34,305 nucleotides of DNA. It comes from Elusimicrobiota bacterium. GTDB lineage: Bacteria > Elusimicrobiota > Elusimicrobia > Elusimicrobiales > UBA9959. The DNA is taken from NCBI GenBank assembly GCA_016209085.1, contig JACQWV010000018.1, forward strand, positions 7,296 to 41,600. The letters run 5' to 3'. Under the pieces are notes generated by a model. The model had not been told where the DNA came from. It saw only the letters and a program-made list of their open reading frames with translations, and did not search any database. The translations under genes were made by a program, and so were the position numbers. Below, piece after piece: positions 1-7,006 of this stretch (positions within the stretch are counted from its first letter, which is position 1; every line of letters starts with the position of its first letter).

Positions 1-23
1 CGGGGCGCACCCTTTTTAACTAC

Positions 24-85
24 AGGTTGAGATTAAGATTGAGGTTGAGCAAGAATGTTCTTAACCTTAACCTCAACCTTAACCT
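24..85. repeat. Inverted hexamer-type repeat hairpin
   Basis: A stretch built of AGGTTGAG/GATTAAG-like units is followed after a short spacer by TTAACC/TCAACC units in the opposite orientation, so the two halves can fold into a long hairpin with G-T pairs. It touches the 3' end of the neighbouring minus-strand hxsB and could act as its transcription end, though no T-run is visible. Confidence 0.55.
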
Positions 86-1509
86 GCTGTTATCCATGAC
101 TCAAATATCGCCCTGTTGCCGGCATTTTTGAGTTTTTCCAGTATTATTTTATAAATCCCTTTTTGCAGGGCGCACCAGCTGCTTGAAGCCATGCTGCCCC
201 ATGGAGACTTCTGGGTTTCATAATTATGAACCGGGCAAACCCCGCAGAAAGGCTTAAAAGCGCATCTTGAGCATGAGACCTGATTTTCAAGACACGAAGC
301 CATTAAACACATCTTTGAAACGCCGGAATTTAAAATCTCCCTATAACCGTCCGCGCCCAGCCTGCCGAGTCTGAAAAAATCATCGCCGCACGCCCCGGTC
401 ATTCTTCCTTCGTCGCAGGCGTAAATTTTACCGTCATAATTGTAAGCCAGCTGGCCTATGGCGGCGCCGCACGGAGAACGCAAATCAAGAAAATTAGGGT
501 CCTCCTTTTTCAGGAGTTTCTTTAAAAATATGGCTGCAGACCTTTCAATAAATCTTTTCCCCCGCCTGTTGACGGCAAGAACGCAGTCCAGCGCTTCTCC
601 GTAAAATTCAAGGTATTCATGGGGAGAATATCCTATTCTATCCCACGCGCTTTTTGCATAGCCTATGGGCGAGAGAGGCCTTAAAAATATTCCTCCCAGC
701 CCGATATTTGCGTATTCGTCGATTATTTTCCGGGCATACTTGAGAGATTTTTTCGTGGTGGTCATAAGAGCCGAAGGGAGACAATCTCTCCGCCTTTTTT
801 TTGTTTCTTCCGCTTCTTTTAAAATCTTTTTAAGCCAGTTTACCGTGACGTTGTAAGACGAACCGGCGAAATAAATCCTGTTTGCGTCATGAAGCTCTCT
901 CGGACCGTCAAGAGAAGTGCAGACGGAAACTTTGTTTTTCATGAGGAAACCGAGTTTAAAACCGTCCATCAGACTCAGGTTTGTTACCACCGAAAGCGCA
1001 AGGTTTTTTTTGAATTTCCTGTTTTTATGTCCCGCGTATTCCACCGCAGATTTAAGGACTTCCCAGTTCAGCAGGGCCTCGCCTCCCTGAAATTCAACGC
1101 ATATATCCGGGTTAGGAGTTGAAAAGACAAAATCCAGGGTTTTTTTCGCCGTTTCCCAACTCATGTTATTTGCGGTATTTTCACGATTGGCTATCGCTCT
1201 GCAATAAGAGCAGAAATGGTTGCATTTGAGCGTCAGGACTATTATGTGAAGGCTGGGACCTTTGTAAACGTGCTCTTTCATGTTTCTCATCTGTTCGGCC
1301 AAGGTTTCAAAATCCAGCAGTTCTTTCACAAAACCTGCCCGCGCCATTTTTAAAAAAAACGCCGTGCCCGGTTTAATCCTGCCGGTTGAAATCCCGTCAA
1401 ACTCTATAGGGGAGGCAAAAATAAAGCCTCCGAAATCATTGGCAAGAAAATAATCCTTTTTTAATTTTTCAAAATACAGACTTGAAATAGAATATCGCTT
1501 TTTAGCCAT
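79..1509 (-). CDS. hxsB: HxsB-type radical SAM/SPASM maturase (third copy)
   Basis: This is a 476-residue peptide-modifying radical SAM enzyme of the His-Xaa-Ser system HxsB family. The N-terminal part carries the family's 'YFLANDFGGFIF' type segment (about residues 20-31). The radical SAM cluster motif is C96-x3-C100-x2-C103, followed by QGGEAL at about 141-146. The C-terminal SPASM region is intact: PCGAAIGQLAYNYDG (C347), ACDEGRM (C365), then C413, C416, C422, C425 and C446. It therefore probably holds the SAM cluster plus auxiliary 4Fe-4S clusters. It is the last gene of the minus-strand Hxs block, separated from the upstream fusion gene by repeats. It is closest in sequence to the HxsB at 8495-9940. 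The peptide it acts on is inferred from context to be the Ser-His-Gly protein at 6710-7006. Confidence 0.88.
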   Translation of the reverse strand: MAKKRYSISSLYFEKLKKDYFLANDFGGFIFASPIEFDGISTGRIKPGTAFFLKMARAGFVKELLDFETLAEQMRNMKEHVYKGPSLHIIVLTLKCNHFCSYCRAIANRENTANNMSWETAKKTLDFVFSTPNPDICVEFQGGEALLNWEVLKSAVEYAGHKNRKFKKNLALSVVTNLSLMDGFKLGFLMKNKVSVCTSLDGPRELHDANRIYFAGSSYNVTVNWLKKILKEAEETKKRRRDCLPSALMTTTKKSLKYARKIIDEYANIGLGGIFLRPLSPIGYAKSAWDRIGYSPHEYLEFYGEALDCVLAVNRRGKRFIERSAAIFLKKLLKKEDPNFLDLRSPCGAAIGQLAYNYDGKIYACDEGRMTGACGDDFFRLGRLGADGYREILNSGVSKMCLMASCLENQVSCSRCAFKPFCGVCPVHNYETQKSPWGSMASSSWCALQKGIYKIILEKLKNAGNRAIFESWITAG

Positions 1510-1588
1510 TTATTTATCTAAAAGAGATACCCCCTCTCCGTCTCCCTCTTAATAAGGGGGAGAAACAGCGGGGGTTTATTATATTTTT

Positions 1589-1605
1589 GCAAAGCTTCGC
1601 TTTGC
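1589..1605. repeat. REP-like hairpin
   Basis: GCAAAGC, a three-base loop and GCTTTGC form a perfect 7-bp hairpin followed by GGCTACA. Very similar hairpins (GCAGAGC/GCTCTGC followed by AACTACA or AAATGTA) lie at 8125-8140 and 31055-31121. The family resembles REP elements, and a REP-associated transposase is present in the window. Confidence 0.5.
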
Positions 1606-1615
1606 GGCTACATTT

Positions 1616-1663
1616 GCCTTATCACCTTGTCACCTTACTGCCTTGTTGCCTTATCGCCTGCCG
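1616..1663. repeat. Octanucleotide tandem array (GCCTTATC type)
   Basis: Six degenerate 8-bp units can be read in register: GCCTTATC, ACCTTGTC, ACCTTACT, GCCTTGTT, GCCTTATC, GCCTGCCG. The array sits directly against the stop codon of the HemN-like/rSAM fusion gene. Shorter versions of the same unit lie at 6675-6698. Confidence 0.7.
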
Positions 1664-4048
1664 TTATTTTATTATTGCTTTTATTTCATCTAAACCGAAA
1701 TTCTCAATATAATCCGAAACGGGTCCGGGACACACAAGAAGATATTTGCACACAAGACAGGGTTTCGGTTTTATCAATTCCCCGTGCCAGGCAGACTCTC
1801 TGGCGTCTCCGACGCTTTGTTTCTCCACAGGCATGTCTCCTGCAAGCTCCGCGTGCGGATGCAGAACGCACGGAGGCACATTAAAGAATTTAACGTCTGC
1901 TTTTCTTTTTTTTGCAAACATCGCCAGTTTTTTTATCTCGTGTTTTATTGAATCGTAAGCCACGGCAAGACGTCTTTCTCCGGAGAAATCAGCTTTCATT
2001 TTTCCGAAGTACCTCGGAAATATAAAAATAAAGCCTGAGACTTTAAACCGCGCAAAGTATTCCGCGAAGCCGGCAAGCTGCGTAGCGTTTCTTTTGTTTA
2101 TAAGACATGCGATATCAACCTTTATTTTAAGATTCAGGAAATTATTCAGCGATTTCACCGTATCCATAAAATTATTTCCCTGCACGAGACTGTCATGGGT
2201 TCCTGGAATGCGGCTGTGTATGGATATTACCGCCCCCGTCATCCCATGCTTTTTCAGATCCGCGCAATATGCCGGACGCGAAGTCACGGAACCGTTGGTG
2301 AAAACGATAATCTCTTTATAGCCTAATTTTTTTGCAAAGCCGGTCAAAACTCCAAGATGCGGACTCAGACACGGCTCTCCGCCTGCAAAAATAATGTCTT
2401 TAAAGCTTTTTTTCCTTGCTTCAGCAATGTCTGCAGCGAGCAATTTTAATGGTTTATCCTGAATTGCAACTCCCTTTGAACAAAAACCGCAGTTTAAATT
2501 GCAATTAGCGGTCAGTCTGCACTCATAAGCTACAGTGTTCATCCTGTTTATCGGATGCGGGAACGGTGATGCTGTTTGTGGTTCGTTGACTATTACTTGT
2601 GACTTGAGACCTGCGGCTTGAGACTTGTGACTTGTGACTTGCGACTTGTAACTTGTGACCTGAGACTTGTGACTTGTGACTTGGTATTTGTTTTTAAGTT
2701 TTTCTATCATTTCATCGGAATAAAATTGTTTTCTTATTTCAAATACGGCAGCTTGCCTGTTGACTACAATGAATGAATTTTCTCGTTCAATCAGAATGTT
2801 TTTTTTGACCATGTCTGCCAATTCTGTCTTGAATATTTTCTTTATATCCCCGGCAAATCTTAATTTAAAAGCTGACGCATCTATCTGCCCCCTGTGCAAA
2901 GCGTCAAGAGATATAAAATTTATCATTTCATCTTTTTCTGAAATAAAAACGCCTTTCTGAACCGGCAGAGCTCCTTTTGAAAGCCTGCGCTCATATTCAG
3001 TCTGACTGCACACGTTCTGATATCTGGCCTCTCCCATGGCATACGAAACAGCGCTGGGACCGAGCCCCAGTATTGAATATGAGCCGTCCTCTCCCTGGTC
3101 ATAACTGTACGGCCACTTATGGCCTTCCCTTTTATAAACCCAGTGTCCGCAGCTCGTGAGATAACCGCGGGAATGCAGGATATCCATTGCTTTTCTTCTT
3201 GCGGCTCTGGCTTTTTCAAGTTTGCCCGCCGGCAATGAGCCTGCTTTTGAAGACCCTTCAACCGCGCTGTAATGCTTGGGCTGGAAGTCAAATATATACA
3301 CTCTCTCAACATCAAGCTTTGAAACAATATCAACGTCTTTAAGGAAACTCTCATCAGACTGGCCCGGAAGGCCGACCATAAGGTCCACTTCCACCTGTTT
3401 TATTCCGACTTTTTGAGCCGCCTTTAGGACCTCCAGCGTCTGCCTGCGGTTCTGGACTCTGTTGAATTCCCTCATTAATTCATCGTCAAAACTCTGCACC
3501 CCGACTGCAAGCCATTCAACGCCGCATTTTTTCAGAAATTTCAATTTTTCCTCGTCAAGGGTGGCAGGGCTTGATTCAAAAGCTATCCTTGTATCAGGGG
3601 TTATTTTAAAATTTGAGCGCAGGAGCTTAAAAAACGCGTCTAGCCGGCTGCAATTCATAAGACTCGGAGTTCCTCCGCCCACGCAGAGGAATCTCAAATC
3701 CGTATTTTTAAAAAGCGGGCTTAGGATGGAAATCTCTTTTTTAAGGCCGCTCAAATATGCGTCAATATCTTCCGGTTTTTCAGCGGTTTTCTTATAAAAA
3801 CCGCAGAATCTGCATAATGTCCGGCAAAACGGGAAATGCACGTACACCACCGGCTCATGTTCCGGAAAATTTTTAAGAGAATTCTCCCATGCTTTTAATA
3901 TTCTGCCGGTTGAATCGGATTTAAAATTTTCCCATGCAGGAGGCGGAGGGTAATTGGGAGGGAATTCCGGGAAATTATCCCTGTCTGAAAGAGCAAAAAT
4001 CCTCCTCAACAAATCGTCGGAATATTTTTTTTGTTTAACAACTTCCAT
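1664..4048 (-). CDS. HemN/HemW-like radical SAM domain fused to a second radical SAM domain
   Basis: This 794-residue protein has two complete radical SAM domains. Residues about 60-450 look like HemN/HemW: C75-x3-C79-x2-C82 in 'PFCRTLCRFCGFY', GGGTPS at 124-129, and the 'LGLGPSAVSY' segment typical of that family. Residues about 500-794 form a second rSAM domain with C516-x3-C520-x2-C523 and GGEP at 556-559, ending in a C-terminal Cys group (PCLVCKYLLVCPGP). The linker at about 455-483 is a tandem heptapeptide of the QVTSHKS kind encoded by a 7-bp DNA repeat, so the fusion looks like two genes joined by read-through of an intergenic array. True HemN/HemW act on haem or its precursors. Many relatives do other chemistry, and this Hxs context suggests a peptide- or cofactor-related role, which is inference. 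Confidence 0.82.
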   Translation of the reverse strand: MEVVKQKKYSDDLLRRIFALSDRDNFPEFPPNYPPPPAWENFKSDSTGRILKAWENSLKNFPEHEPVVYVHFPFCRTLCRFCGFYKKTAEKPEDIDAYLSGLKKEISILSPLFKNTDLRFLCVGGGTPSLMNCSRLDAFFKLLRSNFKITPDTRIAFESSPATLDEEKLKFLKKCGVEWLAVGVQSFDDELMREFNRVQNRRQTLEVLKAAQKVGIKQVEVDLMVGLPGQSDESFLKDVDIVSKLDVERVYIFDFQPKHYSAVEGSSKAGSLPAGKLEKARAARRKAMDILHSRGYLTSCGHWVYKREGHKWPYSYDQGEDGSYSILGLGPSAVSYAMGEARYQNVCSQTEYERRLSKGALPVQKGVFISEKDEMINFISLDALHRGQIDASAFKLRFAGDIKKIFKTELADMVKKNILIERENSFIVVNRQAAVFEIRKQFYSDEMIEKLKNKYQVTSHKSQVTSYKSQVTSHKSQAAGLKSQVIVNEPQTASPFPHPINRMNTVAYECRLTANCNLNCGFCSKGVAIQDKPLKLLAADIAEARKKSFKDIIFAGGEPCLSPHLGVLTGFAKKLGYKEIIVFTNGSVTSRPAYCADLKKHGMTGAVISIHSRIPGTHDSLVQGNNFMDTVKSLNNFLNLKIKVDIACLINKRNATQLAGFAEYFARFKVSGFIFIFPRYFGKMKADFSGERRLAVAYDSIKHEIKKLAMFAKKRKADVKFFNVPPCVLHPHAELAGDMPVEKQSVGDARESAWHGELIKPKPCLVCKYLLVCPGPVSDYIENFGLDEIKAIIK
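2597..2680. repeat. Heptanucleotide tandem array (TTGTGAC) inside a coding region
   Basis: Twelve contiguous 7-bp units can be read, most of them TTGTGAC or TTGAGAC with single-base variants such as CTGCGGC and TTGTAAC. Three units equal 21 bp, so the array is open as a repeating seven-residue peptide (QVTSHKS type). It encodes the linker between the two domains of the fusion gene. Related arrays lie at 4072-4113 and 12683-12724. Confidence 0.9.
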
Positions 4049-4067
4049 ATTTATTCGTAGTTCGTTT

Positions 4068-5018
4068 TTAATTGTGACCTGCGCCTTGAGACCTGAGACT
4101 TGAGACCTGAGACTTTATTACTGCTTTGAACTCGCTCCAGCCGTAAATTTCAGGATATTCCTTCCATGGTCCCTCGCAGATTTTGAAATACAGGCATTTT
4201 CTGCATTTTTCATGCTTTATTTTGCCCTCCCTGCGGCGGTAGTCTCCATAACTATCCAGGTAAAAACCCGCGTCAGCCACCGGGCCTTCCGGAATGATTC
4301 GTTCAGCCACGCAGTCCTCATATCCCCGCATGAAACAGAACGGTATGGCCTCGGTATAACACCTGACTCGCGCTGTCCTGCCGATGTCAAGGGCTTTATG
4401 CACGTAATCAATAACAACGCTTTTTTCAGGCACAAGCCATTTTCTGTTTTTCCATGCGGTTCCGACCATGTGTATGAATGCCAGCTGGAACTGGTCCACG
4501 CCTAAATAAACCAGAAGCCTGGCAAGCTCCGGGAGATCCTGATAATTGCGGGAGGTTATTACTGTGTTTGTCAAAACAAAAAGCCCTAATTTTTTTGAAT
4601 TGATGATGCCCTGAACCACCTGGCGGAAACTGCCTTTTGAATGAGTGAGAGAGTCATGTATCCGGGCTCTGGAGCCGTGAATTGAAGGCCCCATCTCGGT
4701 TGCCCCCGCTTTTTTTAATTCAGCGCAGAACTCGTAATAGGCGAATTTCCTCCCGTTTGTCTGAACCTGTATGGTGTTAAAACCCGCGCCTCTAGCGAAT
4801 TTAACCGCGTCAAGAATATCCGGATGGAGCGTTGGCTCTCCGCCTGTAAAAACCACTCCGAGAATTTTCTGTTTCTTTGCGTTCACGAGAATTTTTTTGA
4901 TTTCATCAAGGCTTCTCATTTTATTCGCAGACCTTTTGTCGCCCTGGGCGCAGAAATCGCATAAATTATTGCAGTCAAATCCTATCTTCAAATCTATTCT
5001 TTTAATCATCGTCTTCAT
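4068..5018 (-). CDS. Radical SAM protein in the Hxs locus (possible HxsC-like partner)
   Basis: This 316-residue radical SAM protein has the cluster motif C16-x3-C20-x2-C23 ('CNNLCDFC'), followed by TGGEPTL at about 58-64 and a C-terminal Cys group in 'CRKCLYFKICEG'. The order TGGEPTLHPD, QTNGRKFAYYEFC, SIHGSRARIHDSL and the C-terminal CxxC-x6-C resemble the second rSAM enzyme of Hxs loci (HxsC). The 'CSQPPK' stretch I associate with HxsC is absent, so I do not give the symbol. The last residues (KSQVSSLRSQGAGHN) are encoded by a heptanucleotide repeat, so the natural C terminus may lie slightly earlier. It lies just downstream of the divergent HxsB and ends 19 bases before the fusion gene starts. 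It also resembles the second half of that fusion, suggesting duplication. Confidence 0.8.
   Translation of the reverse strand: MKTMIKRIDLKIGFDCNNLCDFCAQGDKRSANKMRSLDEIKKILVNAKKQKILGVVFTGGEPTLHPDILDAVKFARGAGFNTIQVQTNGRKFAYYEFCAELKKAGATEMGPSIHGSRARIHDSLTHSKGSFRQVVQGIINSKKLGLFVLTNTVITSRNYQDLPELARLLVYLGVDQFQLAFIHMVGTAWKNRKWLVPEKSVVIDYVHKALDIGRTARVRCYTEAIPFCFMRGYEDCVAERIIPEGPVADAGFYLDSYGDYRRREGKIKHEKCRKCLYFKICEGPWKEYPEIYGWSEFKAVIKSQVSSLRSQGAGHN
4072..4113. repeat. Heptanucleotide tandem array (TTGTGAC type)
   Basis: Six 7-bp units (TTGTGAC, CTGCGCC, TTGAGAC, CTGAGAC, TTGAGAC, CTGAGAC) cover the 3' end of the minus-strand rSAM gene. They have been recruited as its last dozen codons. Confidence 0.8.
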
Positions 5019-5019
5019 T

Positions 5020-5150
5020 TAAGTAATTAAGTTATTAAGTGAGTAAGTGATTAAGTGATTTAGTCCAGATTTTTTGTGCAGTCTTTCGCTTATGCTTAAT
5101 TACTTAATAATCTCTCAATCGCTTAATATCTTAATCACTTCTTAAATTAC
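5020..5150. repeat. Facing octanucleotide arrays (TAAGTGAT type)
   Basis: Five units in register (TAAGTAAT, TAAGTTAT, TAAGTGAG, TAAGTGAT, TAAGTGAT) are followed after about 35 bases by CTTAATTACTTAAT-type units in the opposite orientation. The two arms can pair into a long hairpin between two rSAM genes. The second arm supplies the last codons and the stop codon of the upstream hxsB-like gene. Confidence 0.75.
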
Positions 5151-6558
5151 TGCTGTTATCCAGCCACTTTCTGAATATCTTTTGAATCTTCGGTTTGCGC
5201 ATCATCTCAAAAATCATCCTGAATATGCCTTTGTATATCATACATCTCTCGTTTGAAGGCATGCTGCCCCAGAAGCTCTTCTGGAAAGCGTAGTTGTAAG
5301 CGGGATTCAGCCTGCAGAAAGGAGCGCATGCGCATCTCGCGCAAGCCGGTCTGGTAAGGCCCGGAAAAGCAGACAGAAGCATCGCCCTTGCAATGGGTTT
5401 TGTCAGAACCGTTTTAAAATCTTCCGTCCCCGCGTCTCCTAACTTTAAGAACATGTCTCCGGAATCAGCCAAAAGCCTTGCCTCGTCCGAGCCGTATATC
5501 CCGCCGTCCCGGTCGTAAGCGCATCTGTAAAAAAGGTCAAGGTTCTGGTATCTGGGTCTTTTGCCCGTCATAATTTGGGAGACGAACATCAGAGCGCCCT
5601 TTTCATATACCGGAATGCCGGACTTCCTGTTGATGTCAAGAATATAATTCAAAGCTTTCGCATAAAAATCCAGGAACCTGTCCGCGGTATATCCGACCTT
5701 ATCCCAGACAAGCTTTGCTCTGCCTATCGGGTCCAGAGGCGCCAATTGAATTCTGAAAAGCCCCTGTTTCACATATTCATCAATTATGTCCTTGTGCCTC
5801 AGGAGAGAAAACCTGGTAACGGTGCATATGGCATGAGGTTTTTCTATCACACCCCTGCCGGCCAAATCATTTAATTTTTTAAGCCTTTTTGAAACCAGTT
5901 CATATCCTGAACCGCCGGAAAATTTTCTGTTCAGGTCATGAAGGTCTTTCGGGCCGTCAAGAGAAGTGCAGAAGCTTGTCTTGTTTTTAACGAGAAAGTC
6001 CAGTTTTTCCTCGTTCATAGCGCAGAGATTGGTTACTATTGAAAAATTGGCGGATTTTTTTTCTTCTCTGCCTTTGTGCCGGGCATAATTTATAATAAAC
6101 CGGACAGTTTTAAAATTAAGCAGGGGCTCTCCTCCCTGGAACTCTATAAGCAAGTCCTGCGCCCCGCTCTGAAATATAAAGTTCACGACCTTACGCGCGG
6201 TCCGGAAGTTCATATCAGCTGACTTTTTCAGGGATTGAACCGAAGCCGCGCTGCAATAAACGCAATTTGAATTGCATCTGTTTGTGACTGATATTATATG
6301 GACGTGAGGACCTTTCCAATCCATAAGATAGTTTTGCCTGTAAACCGCTGCCAGACCGTCAAAATCAAGTGACTCCCTGTCAAAGAAATTTTCCTGAAGC
6401 ATTTTCCGGGTTGCGGGAGACGGGGAATTTCCGCTGATAAATCCGTGAAATTCTTTCTTTGACGTCAGAATGCAGGAACATGAGTCGTTTGTCAGGACGC
6501 AGCCGGAGGGAGTCTCCATGAAATAGAAATTATAAAAACGATTCTTGTGAATTTTCAT
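5131..6558 (-). CDS. Divergent HxsB-like radical SAM protein with degenerate SPASM domain
   Basis: This 475-residue protein matches the two other HxsB copies along its whole length. It has the radical SAM motif C95-x3-C99-x2-C102 and QGGEPLLN at 141-148. The SPASM region is eroded. The PCGASIGQ cysteine has gone, the TCDE cysteine is serine (S357 in 'GSDEARL'), the next ligand is Met/Leu ('RAMLLSAF'), and CGVCPVHN has become CRLNPAYN. C406, C409, C415 and C439 remain. The SAM cluster should still form, but a full set of auxiliary clusters seems unlikely. It is the gene immediately downstream of the Ser-His-Gly precursor, which suggests a dedicated role: a changed reaction, or substrate binding within a complex of HxsB paralogues. 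The role is inference. The last three codons and the stop lie in repeat DNA. Confidence 0.82.
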   Translation of the reverse strand: MKIHKNRFYNFYFMETPSGCVLTNDSCSCILTSKKEFHGFISGNSPSPATRKMLQENFFDRESLDFDGLAAVYRQNYLMDWKGPHVHIISVTNRCNSNCVYCSAASVQSLKKSADMNFRTARKVVNFIFQSGAQDLLIEFQGGEPLLNFKTVRFIINYARHKGREEKKSANFSIVTNLCAMNEEKLDFLVKNKTSFCTSLDGPKDLHDLNRKFSGGSGYELVSKRLKKLNDLAGRGVIEKPHAICTVTRFSLLRHKDIIDEYVKQGLFRIQLAPLDPIGRAKLVWDKVGYTADRFLDFYAKALNYILDINRKSGIPVYEKGALMFVSQIMTGKRPRYQNLDLFYRCAYDRDGGIYGSDEARLLADSGDMFLKLGDAGTEDFKTVLTKPIARAMLLSAFPGLTRPACARCACAPFCRLNPAYNYAFQKSFWGSMPSNERCMIYKGIFRMIFEMMRKPKIQKIFRKWLDNSSNLRSD

Positions 6559-6642
6559 TAACTATTAGATGGCCATCCGTATTTTTTGCAGGCGGTAATG
6601 GAAAGCATTGGAAACATGACGGAAATAGGTTATCAGTTTATC

Positions 6643-6678
6643 AGGCAATTTGGCTTTTAGTTAAAAACCAAATTGCCT
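6643..6678 (-). terminator. Hairpin between precursor and divergent hxsB
   Basis: AGGCAATTTGG and CCAAATTGCCT form a perfect 11-bp stem around a 14-base loop. On the minus strand it lies about 30 bases after the precursor's stop codon and before the hxsB-like gene. There is no T-run after it, so it is better seen as an mRNA 3'-end stabiliser or weak attenuator that could keep precursor message in excess over enzyme message. That role is inferred. Confidence 0.5.
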
Positions 6679-6698
6679 TGTCGCCTAATCGCCTAATA
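6675..6698. repeat. Short octanucleotide array (GCCTTGTC type)
   Basis: Three 8-bp units (GCCTTGTC, GCCTAATC, GCCTAATA) match the array at 1616-1663. They overlap the right arm of the precursor-downstream hairpin. Confidence 0.5.
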
Positions 6699-6709
6699 AC
6701 CCTTTCGGG

Positions 6710-7006
6710 TCAACACCAGCCGCCGCGGGCATGGCTTCCGTGAGAACTGTGAGAGCCGTGAGAGCCGTGCGAGCCGTGCGAGCCGTGAGAAGCATGGGAG
6801 CCGTGGCTCATATGGCTGTAATGGCCGGTGGAACTGAAAAAATTAGAGTGATACTGCCCGGCGCTGGCCTCGTCAACCATGGTGGAGCCGAGGATGCCGA
6901 GTATCAGTCCCGTTTTGACCACGTCGGAGTCAATCATTTTGGCTTCTTCGCTGTTTAAAAACATTTTGATGTTTTTTTTCAGTCTGCCTTTATTCCTGTT
7001 TTTCAT
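6710..7006 (-). CDS. Ser-His-Gly repeat peptide, HxsA-like RiPP precursor
   Basis: This 98-residue protein has a basic, helical leader (about 1-40, including 'KMFLNSEEAKMIDSDVVKTGLILGIL') and a C-terminal core of S-H-G/S-H-x triplets from about residue 58 to 91. It ends in ARGGWC. Short proteins with His-Xaa-Ser repeats after such leaders are the expected targets of HxsB/HxsD systems, so this is very probably the substrate of the neighbouring enzymes. The start overlaps the 3' end of the upstream Cys-rich gene by 17 bases. A perfect AGGAGG lies nine bases before the ATG inside that gene, which points to coupled but strong translation. The single terminal Cys after Gly-Gly-Trp is unusual in such a core. 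The actual modification is unknown; His, Ser and the final Cys are candidates. Confidence 0.87.
   Translation of the reverse strand: MKNRNKGRLKKNIKMFLNSEEAKMIDSDVVKTGLILGILGSTMVDEASAGQYHSNFFSSTGHYSHMSHGSHASHGSHGSHGSHGSHSSHGSHARGGWC

Noticed and set aside
2597-2680. Possible CRISPR-like array
   Set aside because: The units are contiguous 7-mers without spacers and lie inside an open reading frame.
1664-3400. Calling the HemN-like proteins true coproporphyrinogen dehydrogenases
   Set aside because: Only the general HemN/HemW pattern is visible; no other haem genes are nearby, and the family has many other functions.
6731-6958. Open frame on the plus strand reading as a Val-Arg-Ala repeat
   Set aside because: It is the antisense shadow of the Ser-His-Gly repeat core; no ribosome-binding site, and the coding case for the minus strand is strong.
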